This document shows, piece by piece, positions 37,301-46,359 of a DNA stretch of 55,037 nucleotides. The notes beneath the pieces were generated by a model. The model did not search any database, had not been told where the DNA came from, and saw only the letters and a program-made list of their open reading frames with translations. The stretch comes from an uncultured cyanobacterium (GTDB lineage Bacteria > Cyanobacteriota > Cyanobacteriia > Cyanobacteriales > Nostocaceae): contig CAINGU010000059.1 in assembly GCA_903848645.1 (NCBI GenBank), positions 1-55,037 on the forward strand, written 5' to 3'. A program made the translations under genes and the position numbers. The first letter of the stretch is position 1. Each line of letters begins with the position of its first letter.

Positions 37301-38822
37301 AATTAGTATTAGCAAAGGAAACTTCTGTATAAGGTACACGCCGGGTAACATTCTTAAAATAAAGTGTCAGTTGTTGACGACGATATTTATCTATTTCTGC
37401 TTGTGTAGGATTTGTTAATCCTAAATTTCTCAGTGTTGTATTATATCCAGTTGTAACCGTTGTTGGATCAGTGCTACTATTGTTAGCCATTTGTGCCGCA
37501 ACTAGTTTATTGATGCGATTCACATAGGCTAGGTTGTTATAGGCAATTTGGCTAGGAATACTGCTACTGGTAGAGTTGACCCAAGCACCAGTATTAACAG
37601 CAGGATTATTAGTATCAGGAATTATTTTACCGTTGTATAAATCAACAGTTGGAGGATTTGTTGCTAAAGTAATATCTTCTGTAAAACCACCAATTGCTGT
37701 ATTACCACCTACTATGATTTTTGCATTTTTAGGATCATAGTAACAAGATGAAGTGCTACTAACCTGATAAAATCTAACTGATCCACTATTTACACCAGAA
37801 GTCAGGAAGTTACTGTTAGTAAAAATTGCACCATTCAAAACAAATGCTCCACCAGGATTGAGCGCTATATCATCGTCATAAACAACAGCAGTGTTATTTG
37901 GTGGTATTTGGATGCGGTCTTGTTGATATTCTACGGCTGCAAAACCACTACCACCTTTATATTTTTCATAGTTAGTAGTGTCAGGAGGCGTTGTGATTGG
38001 GACTGTAGCTGTATACACAAAAAAGGATTTCTTGAGTGCATTATTTTGCAGAACCCAACCTGTATTACCTACTAAACTGGCACTGGTGGTAGCGCCACAA
38101 TTAGCATTTAAGGTCCCTGTTGCCATTGGTGGAGTTCTGGCTTCTAAGGGATTTCTAGCCCGTGCATATTGACCACCACTACTTACCTGGGGAGTTCTAA
38201 ATAAAATTGCATAGAGGGTATAACTATCAAATTTCCCGTTGTTGTCAGTATCAACAGGAAACCTCCAAGCTGTTTTGACTGTCTCGTTGTCATATAATGC
38301 TGTATCGGTGGTTGCTGGTGTTGTAGCAGTTGCTGCTGTAGCACTAGTTGGTGGATCAATTTTACCATTACCATCAATATCAAAACCTATTTGCAATTGG
38401 GTTTCATCACCAAGGGTAAAGGAATCTAGTTTATTAACGAGCAGGGTATACAATGCACTATCTGTTGGTGTGGCTCTTGGTAATGATGTATCCTGAAATA
38501 GTTTATTGATTTTCGCTCTACCACGATCAATGGCTGGGGTAGCAGCACTAAGCACAGCCTCATTCATGCGAACATTACTGGCATTTTTCGCCCGATCAAA
38601 AGAACGTAACATAATAGCAGTAGTCAGTAATATTACTACTATTGATACCATAGCTATAGTTGGCAATACGAAACCTGCATTAGCGGATATTTGTCTTTTT
38701 TGAGTGCCAAAAATAGTCCGCAATAACCAAATAATTTGTTTTTTTGCGTTTACTAGAAACCGCCGGCTAAATCTTGTAGAGATTTTGGTGATTGTTTTTA
38801 ATGGGTGACGTTTTCGAGACAT
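34323..38822 (-). CDS. hpsA: Large extracellular hormogonium protein HpsA
   Basis: A 1499-residue protein. The N-terminus is basic, then NAGFVLPTIAMVSIVVILLT (49-68) resembles a prepilin helix but with Thr instead of Glu at +5. Two calcium-loop-like motifs follow: DIDGNGKID (148-156) and DTDNNGKFD (191-199). The rest is Ser/Thr/Asn/Pro-rich beta-type sequence with few Cys, ending in a Thr-rich tail. In Nostoc punctiforme HpsA is needed for hormogonium motility and localises with the polysaccharide. A GGGGA site precedes the ATG and an ATTATA (TATAAT reverse) -10-like box lies at 38908-38913. It is probably the first gene of the hpsA-E operon. Confidence 0.88.
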   Translation of the reverse strand: MSRKRHPLKTITKISTRFSRRFLVNAKKQIIWLLRTIFGTQKRQISANAGFVLPTIAMVSIVVILLTTAIMLRSFDRAKNASNVRMNEAVLSAATPAIDRGRAKINKLFQDTSLPRATPTDSALYTLLVNKLDSFTLGDETQLQIGFDIDGNGKIDPPTSATAATATTPATTDTALYDNETVKTAWRFPVDTDNNGKFDSYTLYAILFRTPQVSSGGQYARARNPLEARTPPMATGTLNANCGATTSASLVGNTGWVLQNNALKKSFFVYTATVPITTPPDTTNYEKYKGGSGFAAVEYQQDRIQIPPNNTAVVYDDDIALNPGGAFVLNGAIFTNSNFLTSGVNSGSVRFYQVSSTSSCYYDPKNAKIIVGGNTAIGGFTEDITLATNPPTVDLYNGKIIPDTNNPAVNTGAWVNSTSSSIPSQIAYNNLAYVNRINKLVAAQMANNSSTDPTTVTTGYNTTLRNLGLTNPTQAEIDKYRRQQLTLYFKNVTRRVPYTEVSFANTNSDSTPDPLLQTDNNDPNTLRPNDLWIYPTKPTDGITVTKYTNLPLNTNGTSLEPQATEPQTLRTNSGVEGLVGDRVLVGNNLPALWWDTTKNAFVGSGVNDTQSITGINWNLPTGTTINRTRNSLVQTLADVGSTDRDGYWELAAAQVPSDPTEAVGGLRVITGAGIYLTGTEIPTTLPSTTTIWPDSNPVPQVPTEPDSKPYSMYADLITDPKKDPSSITYRQRSVLKDAPSDTPYLQMRATAVYHYKSTNYSATTPKPIACVSSFYVPSKSDTAKNQDIFAGKTLPPTLENGLSIKPSSSGRSNNGIVYPAPTKTVSDYKDVLDYQSKLTYPNGRSIDDGLLLRALEKKAADEKLTISEQSAIDAQICALQIRYDKDFLPLDTASNPTSATPIIEHGAIREIAFLASREVLQNSNSVDNKGVLKNLPSQTYDLPIKDRQPLEIRATVLDLDLLRKKPIAGASPAEYLLPNSGIIYVARDGALPDMSADITTTTLPPLPPLSASDRIPSEANKSVSPVDYKLDPTRRPDGVMLINGSKLSRQITYRSEEKGLILATSLPVYVKGDFNLHSNDNNVSKTNPKGLQEEFTDALDSTWSNFYSRSTLNNNFACRSGDPRLPNCNTGDEWRPATVLADAVTLLSSGFREGFRDEGEYDWNNSIEYDSNNSIRSSSISSLSEFNFFGANGTWADSTGYPRDFVPDVTGQAATIGYQASSYVNNFATPLVMRIKASDYCTNLGLTLANSYCSKPDLIPWLSPSFTSGSLTELKPVLQIQQPFATATNRNDVNSLLSKNDNKNWIQEADATTTFNLIIAAGDSPARYNPGSSEDNGSLNNFVRLMESWNRNKSALTLKISGAFMQVKKSAYATGPYAATFSTDPYDLNLNYKIGTNTGKTTGFIAPARQWGYDVALLSQSPDLFASKLVLTPPNLPDEYFREVSRDDNWVQTLLCAKNASPTTTTTGTTTTTATTPVTNSTDFAIDANQRPSCKPYSS
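34385..34437. repeat. Triplet repeat inside hpsA
   Basis: GTA/GTG triplets on the plus strand (ACT/ACC on the coding strand) encode a Thr-rich run close to the HpsA C-terminus. It is comparable with the run in hpsD. Confidence 0.7.
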
Positions 38823-39109
38823 GACTGCTTCCCCGTCAAATGATTAAAGTGAGTATTTTTTTGTTAATGATTACGAATAATCCTGACTGCCAAATTTAGG
38901 GCAGAACATTATATTGAGTGCAGCAACTACTGGGTTTTAATGGTAATAGTTGCGAATAAAAGTAGTTAATAAGCTCAAATACACTGAGCCTGATGATATT
39001 TCGGTTATAACACTGTTGATACCAAAGCTCTAAACTGGAAAATACTGAACTTTTTGATTTCTTCAAAAACAAATACTATCCGCTTGTAGATACTAGTAGT
39101 ATATTTACA

Positions 39110-39244
39110 TACAGCACTTTCCGGTGTTATGAGGTACATATATAGTGGGCAAGATGCCCGCACTACAAGAGTTTCATAATTCAAGTTATGAGGTACATAT
39201 ATAGTGGGCAAGATGCCCGCACTACAAGAGCGAAATCTGCTGTA
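39110..39244. mobile_element. Dispersed palindromic element (TACAGC...GCTGTA), copy C with internal duplication
   Basis: Same family as copies A and B, same orientation as A. The module GTTATGAGGTACATATATAG followed by TGGGCAAGATGCCCGCACTA is present twice (about 39126-39171 and 39185-39230, 59 bp apart), so this copy is a partial tandem duplication within one pair of ends. Confidence 0.75.
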
Positions 39245-39389
39245 GATAAATTCCGAGTTGAGTTAATCATGTTATGTCCTGACAAAGATAACATTTTTAT
39301 ACTACCCAGTTTTTTGACAAAAAATATCATTCGCAAATATAAAGTTGTAAAGGTGATAATTCGCACAAAGTGAAATGGGCGGGCTAGAA

Positions 39390-39429
39390 GCCCACCCCAC
39401 AAGAGTCATATATTTATTGTGGGGTGGGC
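39390..39429. repeat. Perfect 13-bp inverted repeat downstream of pcrA
   Basis: GCCCACCCCACAA (39390-39402) and TTGTGGGGTGGGC (39417-39429) with a 14-base AT-rich loop, 17 bases past the pcrA stop codon. It may act as a hairpin terminator even without a T run. Confidence 0.65.
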
Positions 39430-39446
39430 ATCCTGCCTGCCCATCT

Positions 39447-41774
39447 TTATATTTTCTGCAACTGTGCTACCCTAGGATCTATAATTTTTTGCCCTAAACT
39501 AGCGAATTTAATCGCTACAGACACTTTATTGCCTTCTCCAAATACGTGAGTAATTTCCCCAAGCCCAAAGGATTTGTGTAATACTCTATCACCTACCTGC
39601 CAAGTGCCGTTGGTGCTTTGTTTGCTAGGGGTTACCGATGGGGTTTTGGTAAAACTACGGGTAACTTTATTTTGGGTAGTTAATAATTCTGCTGGTAATT
39701 CATCCAAAAATTGCGATCGCATTGCTGGTTCTCTTGAACCATATAAACGGCGTTCTCGCGCATGGGATAAAAATAAACGTTCTTGAGCGCGGGTAATGCC
39801 CACATAACACAAACGCCGTTCTTCTTCTAATAATGAAGGATCTTGTAAAGAACGGTAGCCAGGAAAAAGTCCCTGTTCTAACCCGACTAAAAAGACTACA
39901 GGGAATTCTAACCCTTTAGAAGCGTGTAATGTCATTAAAGAAACTGCTGTTTGTCCCTCTTTTAAATTATCTAAATCAGAACTCAAAGCCGCACTTTGCA
40001 AAAATGCTTGTAAAGAAATATCTTCTCCCTCATTCTCTTCCTGGAATTGCAAAATAGCGTTATATAATTCATTAACGTTACTGATTCTATTATCAGCTTC
40101 ATCTGTCCCTTGATCTTGCAATTCTTTAATATAACCAGAATCTTCTAAAATCCCTTGTAAGATTTCTGAACCAGGAACTATGGTAATTTGTTCTTGACGA
40201 TTTTGAATCATCGCTGCAAAATTATTTACAGCTTTGGCTGAACGTCCTGCTAAGGTATTTACTGATGTTTCATCACTTAATATTTCCCATAATGTTGTCC
40301 CTAATTCCTGGGAAGCATTCACTAAAGCGTCAACAGTTGCTTTACCAATTCCGCGACGAGGTGTATTAATGACTCGTAATAAACTCACAGTATCGGCCGG
40401 GTTATTGATGGCTCTTAAATATGCAATAGAATCTTTAATTTCTTTACGATCATAAAATTTCATTCCTCCCACAACTGTATAAGGAATTTGATATTTAACT
40501 AATAATTCTTCAAATGGTCGAGATTGGGCATTAGTTCGATATAGAATCGCAAAATTACCCCAATTTAACTCCGGGTTTTGATGTTCTAAGGTGCGAATTT
40601 GATCAATAACAAAAGCCGCTTCTGCCATTTCTTCATCAGCTTTATGACAATAAATTTCTTCCCCTGGTTCTCTGGTGGCTTTGAGAATTTTATCAATGCG
40701 TTGAGTGTTATTTTCAATTAATTCATTAGCAGCTTGCAGAATGTTTTCACAGGAGCGATAATTTTCTTCTAATTTCACCATGGAGCGTGTATCATCATCT
40801 GGTAAACCATCACCAAAATTTTCCTGAAATTCTAGCAAAATGGTAAAATCTGCCATTCTAAAACTGTAAATTGATTGATCTGCATCACCAACAACAAACA
40901 CAGACCGATTTTGCCATTCCCATTCACTTTTACGGGTTTCACCATTTGTTACTAAAAGCTGAATTAAATCATATTGAGTGCGGTTTGTATCTTGATATTC
41001 ATCAACGAGAATATGACAAAATTTCCGATGCCAATAAGCTAAAACTTGCTCATTTTGTTGAAATAATCTGGTAGGAATTAAAATTAAATCATCAAAATCT
41101 AAAGCATTGTTTTGGGAAAGTTTATCTTGATAGCGATTATAGACATCAGCTATAACTCTACCTCGATAATCTGGTTGTTCATTTTCAAATTGATGGGGAG
41201 AAAGTCCTTGATTTTTGGCATTACTAATGGCATAGCGAACAGATTTAGGTTCAAATTTTTTACTATCTAAATTTAAATCTTTAGTAACTATTTCTTTAAT
41301 CACACTTTGCACATCTGATTCATCAAAGATGGAAAAGTTTTTATTCCATATTCTGCCTTTTTCATCTTGATACTTTTCGATATCCCAGCGGAGAATCCGA
41401 GAAAATAAACTGTGAAAAGTTCCACACCACATATCTTTAATAGTAGTGCGGTAAACCTGTGATTTTAGTAAGCTTTGTTCATATTCTGTCAACAAATCAA
41501 ACTTTTTACCATGTTTGCTTATGGCTAATTGTTCCGCAAATATCCTTTGAATTCTTTCTTTCATTTCCCTTGCGGCTTTGTTAGTAAATGTCACCGCAAG
41601 GATATTTTCGGGATTAACACGATGTTGAAGAATCAAGTTAGCAATACGGTAAGTCAGCGCACGGGTTTTCCCTGAACCAGCACCAGCGACAACTAGCAAT
41701 GGTCCACAGTAGTGTTCAACGGCTTGACGTTGACTGGGGTTAAGGTGACTGAGAAAATTAATACTTGTTGTCAT
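39447..41774 (-). CDS. pcrA: ATP-dependent DNA helicase PcrA/UvrD family
   Basis: A 775-residue superfamily-1A helicase from ATG 41774 (MTTSINFLSHLNPSQRQAV); the longer frame upstream adds 26 unlikely residues. Motif I is AGAGSGKTRALTYR, motif Ia TFTNKAAREMK, motif II LVDEYQDTN, motif III VGDADQSIYSFR, then LEENYRS, motif V MTLHASKGLEFPVVF and motif VI YVGITRAQE. The C-terminal tail (LHKSFGLGEITHVFGEGNKV) is the RNA-polymerase/UvrB-type tail of PcrA. It unwinds DNA 3' to 5' in repair and in displacing RecA. Confidence 0.95.
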   Translation of the reverse strand: MTTSINFLSHLNPSQRQAVEHYCGPLLVVAGAGSGKTRALTYRIANLILQHRVNPENILAVTFTNKAAREMKERIQRIFAEQLAISKHGKKFDLLTEYEQSLLKSQVYRTTIKDMWCGTFHSLFSRILRWDIEKYQDEKGRIWNKNFSIFDESDVQSVIKEIVTKDLNLDSKKFEPKSVRYAISNAKNQGLSPHQFENEQPDYRGRVIADVYNRYQDKLSQNNALDFDDLILIPTRLFQQNEQVLAYWHRKFCHILVDEYQDTNRTQYDLIQLLVTNGETRKSEWEWQNRSVFVVGDADQSIYSFRMADFTILLEFQENFGDGLPDDDTRSMVKLEENYRSCENILQAANELIENNTQRIDKILKATREPGEEIYCHKADEEMAEAAFVIDQIRTLEHQNPELNWGNFAILYRTNAQSRPFEELLVKYQIPYTVVGGMKFYDRKEIKDSIAYLRAINNPADTVSLLRVINTPRRGIGKATVDALVNASQELGTTLWEILSDETSVNTLAGRSAKAVNNFAAMIQNRQEQITIVPGSEILQGILEDSGYIKELQDQGTDEADNRISNVNELYNAILQFQEENEGEDISLQAFLQSAALSSDLDNLKEGQTAVSLMTLHASKGLEFPVVFLVGLEQGLFPGYRSLQDPSLLEEERRLCYVGITRAQERLFLSHARERRLYGSREPAMRSQFLDELPAELLTTQNKVTRSFTKTPSVTPSKQSTNGTWQVGDRVLHKSFGLGEITHVFGEGNKVSVAIKFASLGQKIIDPRVAQLQKI

Positions 41775-41875
41775 AGATATGTTAAAAAGCGATCGCATGG
41801 AATCACATCCATTGTAGCTATTACTCAGATATGTGAAACTGTCTATTATCAATTAACTTCCAACACATCTATTAA

Positions 41876-41930
41876 CCCGGCATCTTGCCCGTCCTGGTAT
41901 TATTAGCGGGCAAGATGCCCGCACTACCAG
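41876..41930. repeat. Core-only palindrome related to the TACAGC element family
   Basis: GGCATCTTGCCCG...GCGGGCAAGATGCCCGCACTA forms an inverted repeat with the same GGGCAAGATGCCCGCACTAC core as the three longer copies but without their ends. Confidence 0.6.
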
Positions 41931-42060
41931 AAATTTTGGGATATTTTTTAAATTGGAAGTCTCTTAGAGAAAATAACTTATGTACAAATAAATATATAAT
42001 ATTATATCAGTATATCAAAAATTAATTCCGTGATTCTTCCTATATTGTTTACTAAGAGTC

Positions 42061-42079
42061 TATAGCGGTATGCACTTGA
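42061..42079. repeat. TATAGCGGTATGCACTTGA repeat, left copy
   Basis: Nineteen bases that recur with one change at 44179-44197, on the other side of the membrane glycosyltransferase gene. Confidence 0.7.
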
Positions 42080-42210
42080 ATTAGGTACAGCATCTAGGGT
42101 AAAAGCCATACAGCAAGAGATTCTTAACTCCTGACTCCTGACTCGGTGACTCCTGACCCCTGCTATAATAACGACCAGATACTATTTTGTTCAAAATATG
42201 AGGTTATTAT

Positions 42211-44175
42211 ATGCTGGCTGTATTAGTTTTAATCCCATTAGTGATTCTTTTTTTGATTTTTGACAATCCTGAAGAAGATTGGCGCAGTTCTGTGTTATCA
42301 GTGGGAGTTATATGGGGAGTATTAGTCACATTTTTTGCTGAATTCTTAAGTTTGTTTCAAATCATCACATTTGGCTGGGTATTAGCCCTATGGTCACTGA
42401 GTAATATTATTTTGGGGTGGATTTATTATAGGTTAATTAAAACAGGAAAGAGAAAACTCTATCTCCCCCAAATTCCTAAAATAACTCCTCACTCCCTAGT
42501 TTTACTAGCTGGAGTCATTTTTATCGTATCTGCTATAAGCGTAATTGCTATAATCGCTCCTCCAAATAACTGGGATTCGATGACTTATCACATGACAAGA
42601 GTAGTTCATTGGATACAAAATCGCCACCTTGCTCACTATCCTACCTACTACTCAGCCCAGTTAGTTCATCCTCCATTTGCTGAATTAGCAATTTTACATT
42701 TACAAATCCTCAGTGGTGGTGATAGGTTTGCAAATTTAGTACAAACCTTTAGTATGATTGGCAGTATAATCGGTGTATCATTGATTGCCAAGCAGCTAGG
42801 GGCAGATAAACGTGGACAAATTTTTGCTGCTGTTTTTTGTGCTACTTTACCGATGGGCATTCTTCAGGCTTCTAGCACTCAAAATGATTATGCAGTTTGT
42901 TTTTGGGTAGTGTGTTTAGCCCATTATATTTTATTAACTTTACCCTATAGAAATCCTCCTATAAACTTAACTCTAGGTATTGGTGCTAGTTGCGGACTCG
43001 TTGTTTTTACCAAAGGTACGGGTTATTTCTATGCTTTTCCTTTTATGGTTTGGTTTTTCCTCTGGTATGTTAATCAGATGCGTTGGAAAATGTGGAAACC
43101 AATCTCTATTATTAGTGTAATTTTTTTAAGCTTGAACGTTAATCATTATTTACGTAATTTTAGTTTATATGGTAGCCCTATTTCGGCAGCAGAATATTTT
43201 ATAGAGTACAAACCAGAAATATACAGCATACCTACTTATATTTCCAATATTATCAGAAATCTGTCTCTTCATGCTGATATAGTTAGACATTTAGGATTGC
43301 AAGGTATTATTGAACCAACTATAGGTAAAGTCGCCAAATTAATTACTATAATTCATGGTTTTTTGGGTGTAGATATTAGTGACCCTCGCATCACATACCC
43401 TCCGAACTCCTATATTGGCGTTCCTGGTCTTTCTTTTGATGAAAATGTAGCTGGCAACCCTCTACATTTATTACTTATTTTCTTAGCTATAGGTATTTTT
43501 ATTTGCTATGAGAAACTGAGAAATAATAGAGAGGTCATGATTTATAGTTTATGTTTAATTTGTAGCTTCTTACTTATTTGTTTGATGCTCAAAATTCAAC
43601 CATATCAAACTCGGTATCATTTGACTTTTTTTGTATTGTTTTCAGCTTTTGTTGGTCTAGTTTTTTGTCAAATATGGAATCGCCATATTATTACAATAAT
43701 AGCGGTGATTCTCTTAGTAACATCTATGCAGTTTGTATTTCTTAATAAAATTCGACCGATTGCCTCAGAACAAAACATTTTTAATATGACTAGAAATGAA
43801 ATATATTTTAATGAACGGCCTCGCCTGATAAAACCTTATTTTGATGCAACCAAGTTCATAAAAAATACAAGCTGTAATCATATAGGTTTATCTTTAGGAT
43901 CTGAGAAAGTACCTGGTAGTAGTTATTGGGAATATCCCTTTTGGGTGTTATTAAATGAGAATAAAAATCGAGTAAATATATTGAAACATATTTTAAATCC
44001 TGAAAATTTTTATGCTCTAAGATCGGAAATGTATCCTTATAAAGATTTTAAACCTTGTGCAATTATTGCAGTAAGAACAGACAAAGAACCTCCATTAACA
44101 ACGATGAATTTTGAAAATACAACCTATGTACAAAAATGGTCATTAAAGCCCATTACTATTCTCATGCCTCAGTAG
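42211..44175 (+). CDS. Membrane GT-C-like glycosyltransferase (GT39-type/ArnT-like)
   Basis: A 654-residue protein with about ten to twelve predicted transmembrane helices and a C-terminal soluble part. The N-terminal region contains NNWDSMTYHMTRVVHWIQ, an acidic GT-C signature in the first large loop, followed by HLAHYPTYYSAQLVHPPFAEL. These are features of lipid-phosphate sugar-dependent transferases. A GAGG site (about 42197) precedes the ATG. Its role may be polysaccharide or cell-wall glycan decoration. It lies near hps genes but is separated by pcrA, and it is bordered by related short repeats. Confidence 0.75.
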   Translation: MLAVLVLIPLVILFLIFDNPEEDWRSSVLSVGVIWGVLVTFFAEFLSLFQIITFGWVLALWSLSNIILGWIYYRLIKTGKRKLYLPQIPKITPHSLVLLAGVIFIVSAISVIAIIAPPNNWDSMTYHMTRVVHWIQNRHLAHYPTYYSAQLVHPPFAELAILHLQILSGGDRFANLVQTFSMIGSIIGVSLIAKQLGADKRGQIFAAVFCATLPMGILQASSTQNDYAVCFWVVCLAHYILLTLPYRNPPINLTLGIGASCGLVVFTKGTGYFYAFPFMVWFFLWYVNQMRWKMWKPISIISVIFLSLNVNHYLRNFSLYGSPISAAEYFIEYKPEIYSIPTYISNIIRNLSLHADIVRHLGLQGIIEPTIGKVAKLITIIHGFLGVDISDPRITYPPNSYIGVPGLSFDENVAGNPLHLLLIFLAIGIFICYEKLRNNREVMIYSLCLICSFLLICLMLKIQPYQTRYHLTFFVLFSAFVGLVFCQIWNRHIITIIAVILLVTSMQFVFLNKIRPIASEQNIFNMTRNEIYFNERPRLIKPYFDATKFIKNTSCNHIGLSLGSEKVPGSSYWEYPFWVLLNENKNRVNILKHILNPENFYALRSEMYPYKDFKPCAIIAVRTDKEPPLTTMNFENTTYVQKWSLKPITILMPQ

Positions 44176-44178
44176 AGT

Positions 44179-44285
44179 TATAGCGATATGCACTTGAGTG
44201 AGATACAGTGAGCAAATCGTCAAGTCTGTAGGGGCGCAGGGTCTGCGCCCTCTGTTGTATTGCATCAAGCGCGATAACCGCTATA
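44179..44285. mobile_element. MITE-like element TATAGCG...CGCTATA with a nested GC palindrome
   Basis: A 107-bp segment that begins TATAGCGATATGCACTTGA and ends ACCGCTATA, with roughly complementary sides (ATATGCACTTGA / GCATCAAGCGCG). The GC-rich palindrome GGGGCGCAGGGTCTGCGCCC at 44231-44250 sits in its middle. It immediately follows the preceding gene's stop. Confidence 0.5.
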
Positions 44286-44323
44286 TTGAAAATGCGGAAT
44301 CTTTACAGCAGATTTCAACTTTC

Positions 44324-45997
44324 TTACTCCTGCACTGTTAAAGGTAGAACCACCGTAAAACTAGAACCAACACCAGATTGACTATTGACAATTATGTCAC
44401 CTCCCATCATCAGACAAAAATGGCGACTAATTGCTAATCCTAACCCAGTCCCGCCATATTTCCTGGTTGTAGAATTATCTCCCTGGGTAAAGGGTTGGAA
44501 TAATTGCGCTTGTTGACTGGAAGACATACCAATACCTGTATCAGTTACTATAAAACTAATTACGCCTAAAGGTGCTTCTTTCACCCTGCTTGTTTGATCA
44601 GTTTTGACAGTTAGGGTAATTTTACCGTTACTAGTAAACTTAGCGGCATTGCTGAGTAAGTTTAATAATACCTGTCTTAACCGTGTTTGATCTGCATAAA
44701 GTGTTCCCAAGTCTTGATCACAATTAACTACTAATGTATTACCATTTTTTTCAATGGATGACTTAATTGTGAGCATGATATTATTAATTAAATTATCAAT
44801 AGCAAATTTTTCTGGGTAAAGATTCATTTTCCCAGCTTCAATTTTTGATAAATCGAGGATATCATTAATTAGTTCTAGTAAATGTCTACCTGCGGAATTA
44901 ATAGTTTCTAAATCAGTGATGAAATCCGCGGATAAATCTATATCTATTGCGTCATCTTGGAGTAATTGACTTAAACCAATTACCGCATTTAGTGGCGTGC
45001 GTAACTCATGACTTACATTTGCTAAAAATTGGCTTTTGGCTTTACTTGCAGCTTCCGCTAGTTCTTTAGCTTGTTGTAGTTCTTTAGTTCTTTTAGAAAC
45101 CCGTTCAATCAAGAAATTGAGAGATTTAGCTAATAAACCAATTTCATCGTCGGTAGTGACAGGTGCGCGTAAGTCAAAGTTAGATTTTAGAGCTACTTGT
45201 TCAGCAATTTGGGTGACAGTAACTACTGGTTCAGCGATCGCTCGACTGGTACGCCAAGCTATAATAGCAGCAACGCCGGCTGATACCAGCATACTCAAAA
45301 TAATAATTGCTCTTTCAATAAATCTAGCCTGTTCTACCTGTAGTTGTCGAGCTTGTTCTTGGTCTTTAGCCGTTTGTAAAATATTAGTTAGCTGATTTGA
45401 TAAATTCTCTAGTTTTATGGCTACGTTACCACGCATAATTGCCAGTAACTCTTCTCGCACTAAAGCAATTTGAGGTGAAGAAAACTGTTGGGAATTTAAT
45501 TTTTGTAAAACATCTTCAATTTGATGGATATACAATTTTAAATTAGTAGAATAATCCTGCAATAAATTTTCTAAAGTAGCACTAGTAGCGGCCAACTTTC
45601 TCGGATTACTATCTATAAATCCACTAATGCGTTTTTCTAGTCTCTGAGCCTTAGCTACAGAATTAACAAATTCGACTTTTTTATAGTTGAGCTTTTGCGT
45701 ATCTTCTAATACAGCAACTAAATTAGAACTATATAATTGCGCTCCAATAATTGCACCTTGATACTCACTTAACAATTCTTTTTGCTCATTAGCTTGTTGG
45801 AATTGTCTAATTTCTCTACCTCGGTAGTAGTTCGCCAGTACCAATCCAGTCAAAGAGCCAAAAAAGCCAATACCGATAGCTATAAGGTATCCATAGCCAA
45901 TTTTCTGATGAATGCGCCAAGAACCAGCTTTGAGTTTCCCACGGGAGGGAAATTCGATAGTTGGGAGTTCGTCTGTCTTTAGTTCTTCATGTGACAC
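44324..45997 (-). CDS. Transmembrane sensor histidine kinase with HAMP domain
   Basis: A 557-residue protein. TM1 is at about 33-53, then a helical periplasmic or sensing region (CHASE3/4HB-like, about 55-230), TM2 at about 231-251, and HAMP at about 252-305 ([20 protein letters not shown]). A phosphoacceptor domain [19 protein letters not shown] follows. The ATPase domain has [18 protein letters not shown] and GTGLGLAIS. No receiver domain is present, so a separate response regulator is needed, and none is adjacent. The stimulus is unknown. Confidence 0.92.
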   Translation of the reverse strand: MSHEELKTDELPTIEFPSRGKLKAGSWRIHQKIGYGYLIAIGIGFFGSLTGLVLANYYRGREIRQFQQANEQKELLSEYQGAIIGAQLYSSNLVAVLEDTQKLNYKKVEFVNSVAKAQRLEKRISGFIDSNPRKLAATSATLENLLQDYSTNLKLYIHQIEDVLQKLNSQQFSSPQIALVREELLAIMRGNVAIKLENLSNQLTNILQTAKDQEQARQLQVEQARFIERAIIILSMLVSAGVAAIIAWRTSRAIAEPVVTVTQIAEQVALKSNFDLRAPVTTDDEIGLLAKSLNFLIERVSKRTKELQQAKELAEAASKAKSQFLANVSHELRTPLNAVIGLSQLLQDDAIDIDLSADFITDLETINSAGRHLLELINDILDLSKIEAGKMNLYPEKFAIDNLINNIMLTIKSSIEKNGNTLVVNCDQDLGTLYADQTRLRQVLLNLLSNAAKFTSNGKITLTVKTDQTSRVKEAPLGVISFIVTDTGIGMSSSQQAQLFQPFTQGDNSTTRKYGGTGLGLAISRHFCLMMGGDIIVNSQSGVGSSFTVVLPLTVQE

Positions 45998-46359
45998 TTT
46001 TTTGCTTTCCGAACTGCTCTCAACCAGAATGAGCTTGTAAGTTGGTATCTATCCAAATTGTTACCCTATCTGGCATAAACCACCACACCAGTTTAACTCT
46101 TGCAGGTGCAATAAAACAAATCTGATCAACTATCGGACTATTATTTAATTTTTTTGAAAGTAGCCTCTTAACTCTTGACTTTTAGCTAACTAGCAACTTA
46201 TGTTACTAGATTTTGAGTCAAATTTTGTCATACTTGTCAACAACTCTAGATAAGATAAACCAATAATCTCTAATTTTCTCGCTTTTATCAGTGTGGGAAG
46301 TGTCAATTAACAGCCTTTTGGTTGGAAATATCTAGGTAATAAACTCAACTTTCAAAATT
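45998..46359. other. Divergent upstream region of kinase and CAAD genes
   Basis: About 360 AT-rich bases between divergent starts. I see no gene, repeat or fold I can support. It must hold the two promoters. Confidence 0.5.

Larger units (their letters stand above)
38823..39446. other. Repeat-rich gap between hpsA and pcrA
   Basis: Holds palindromic element copy C (39110-39244) and a GTGGGGTGGGC palindrome (39390-39429) just beyond the pcrA stop. Small frames here are translations of these repeats. I see no real gene. Confidence 0.6.
41775..42210. other. Intergenic region with repeat fragments
   Basis: Contains a HIP1 octamer (41789-41796), a core-only relative of the palindromic element (41876-41930), a copy of the TATAGCGGTATGCACTTGA repeat (42061-42079) and ctcctga-type tandem units (about 42128-42165). 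Confidence 0.6.

Noticed and set aside
44231-44250. GC-rich palindrome after the GT-C gene as a terminator
   Set aside because: No T run follows and the same palindrome occurs at 1561-1583 as part of a repeat.
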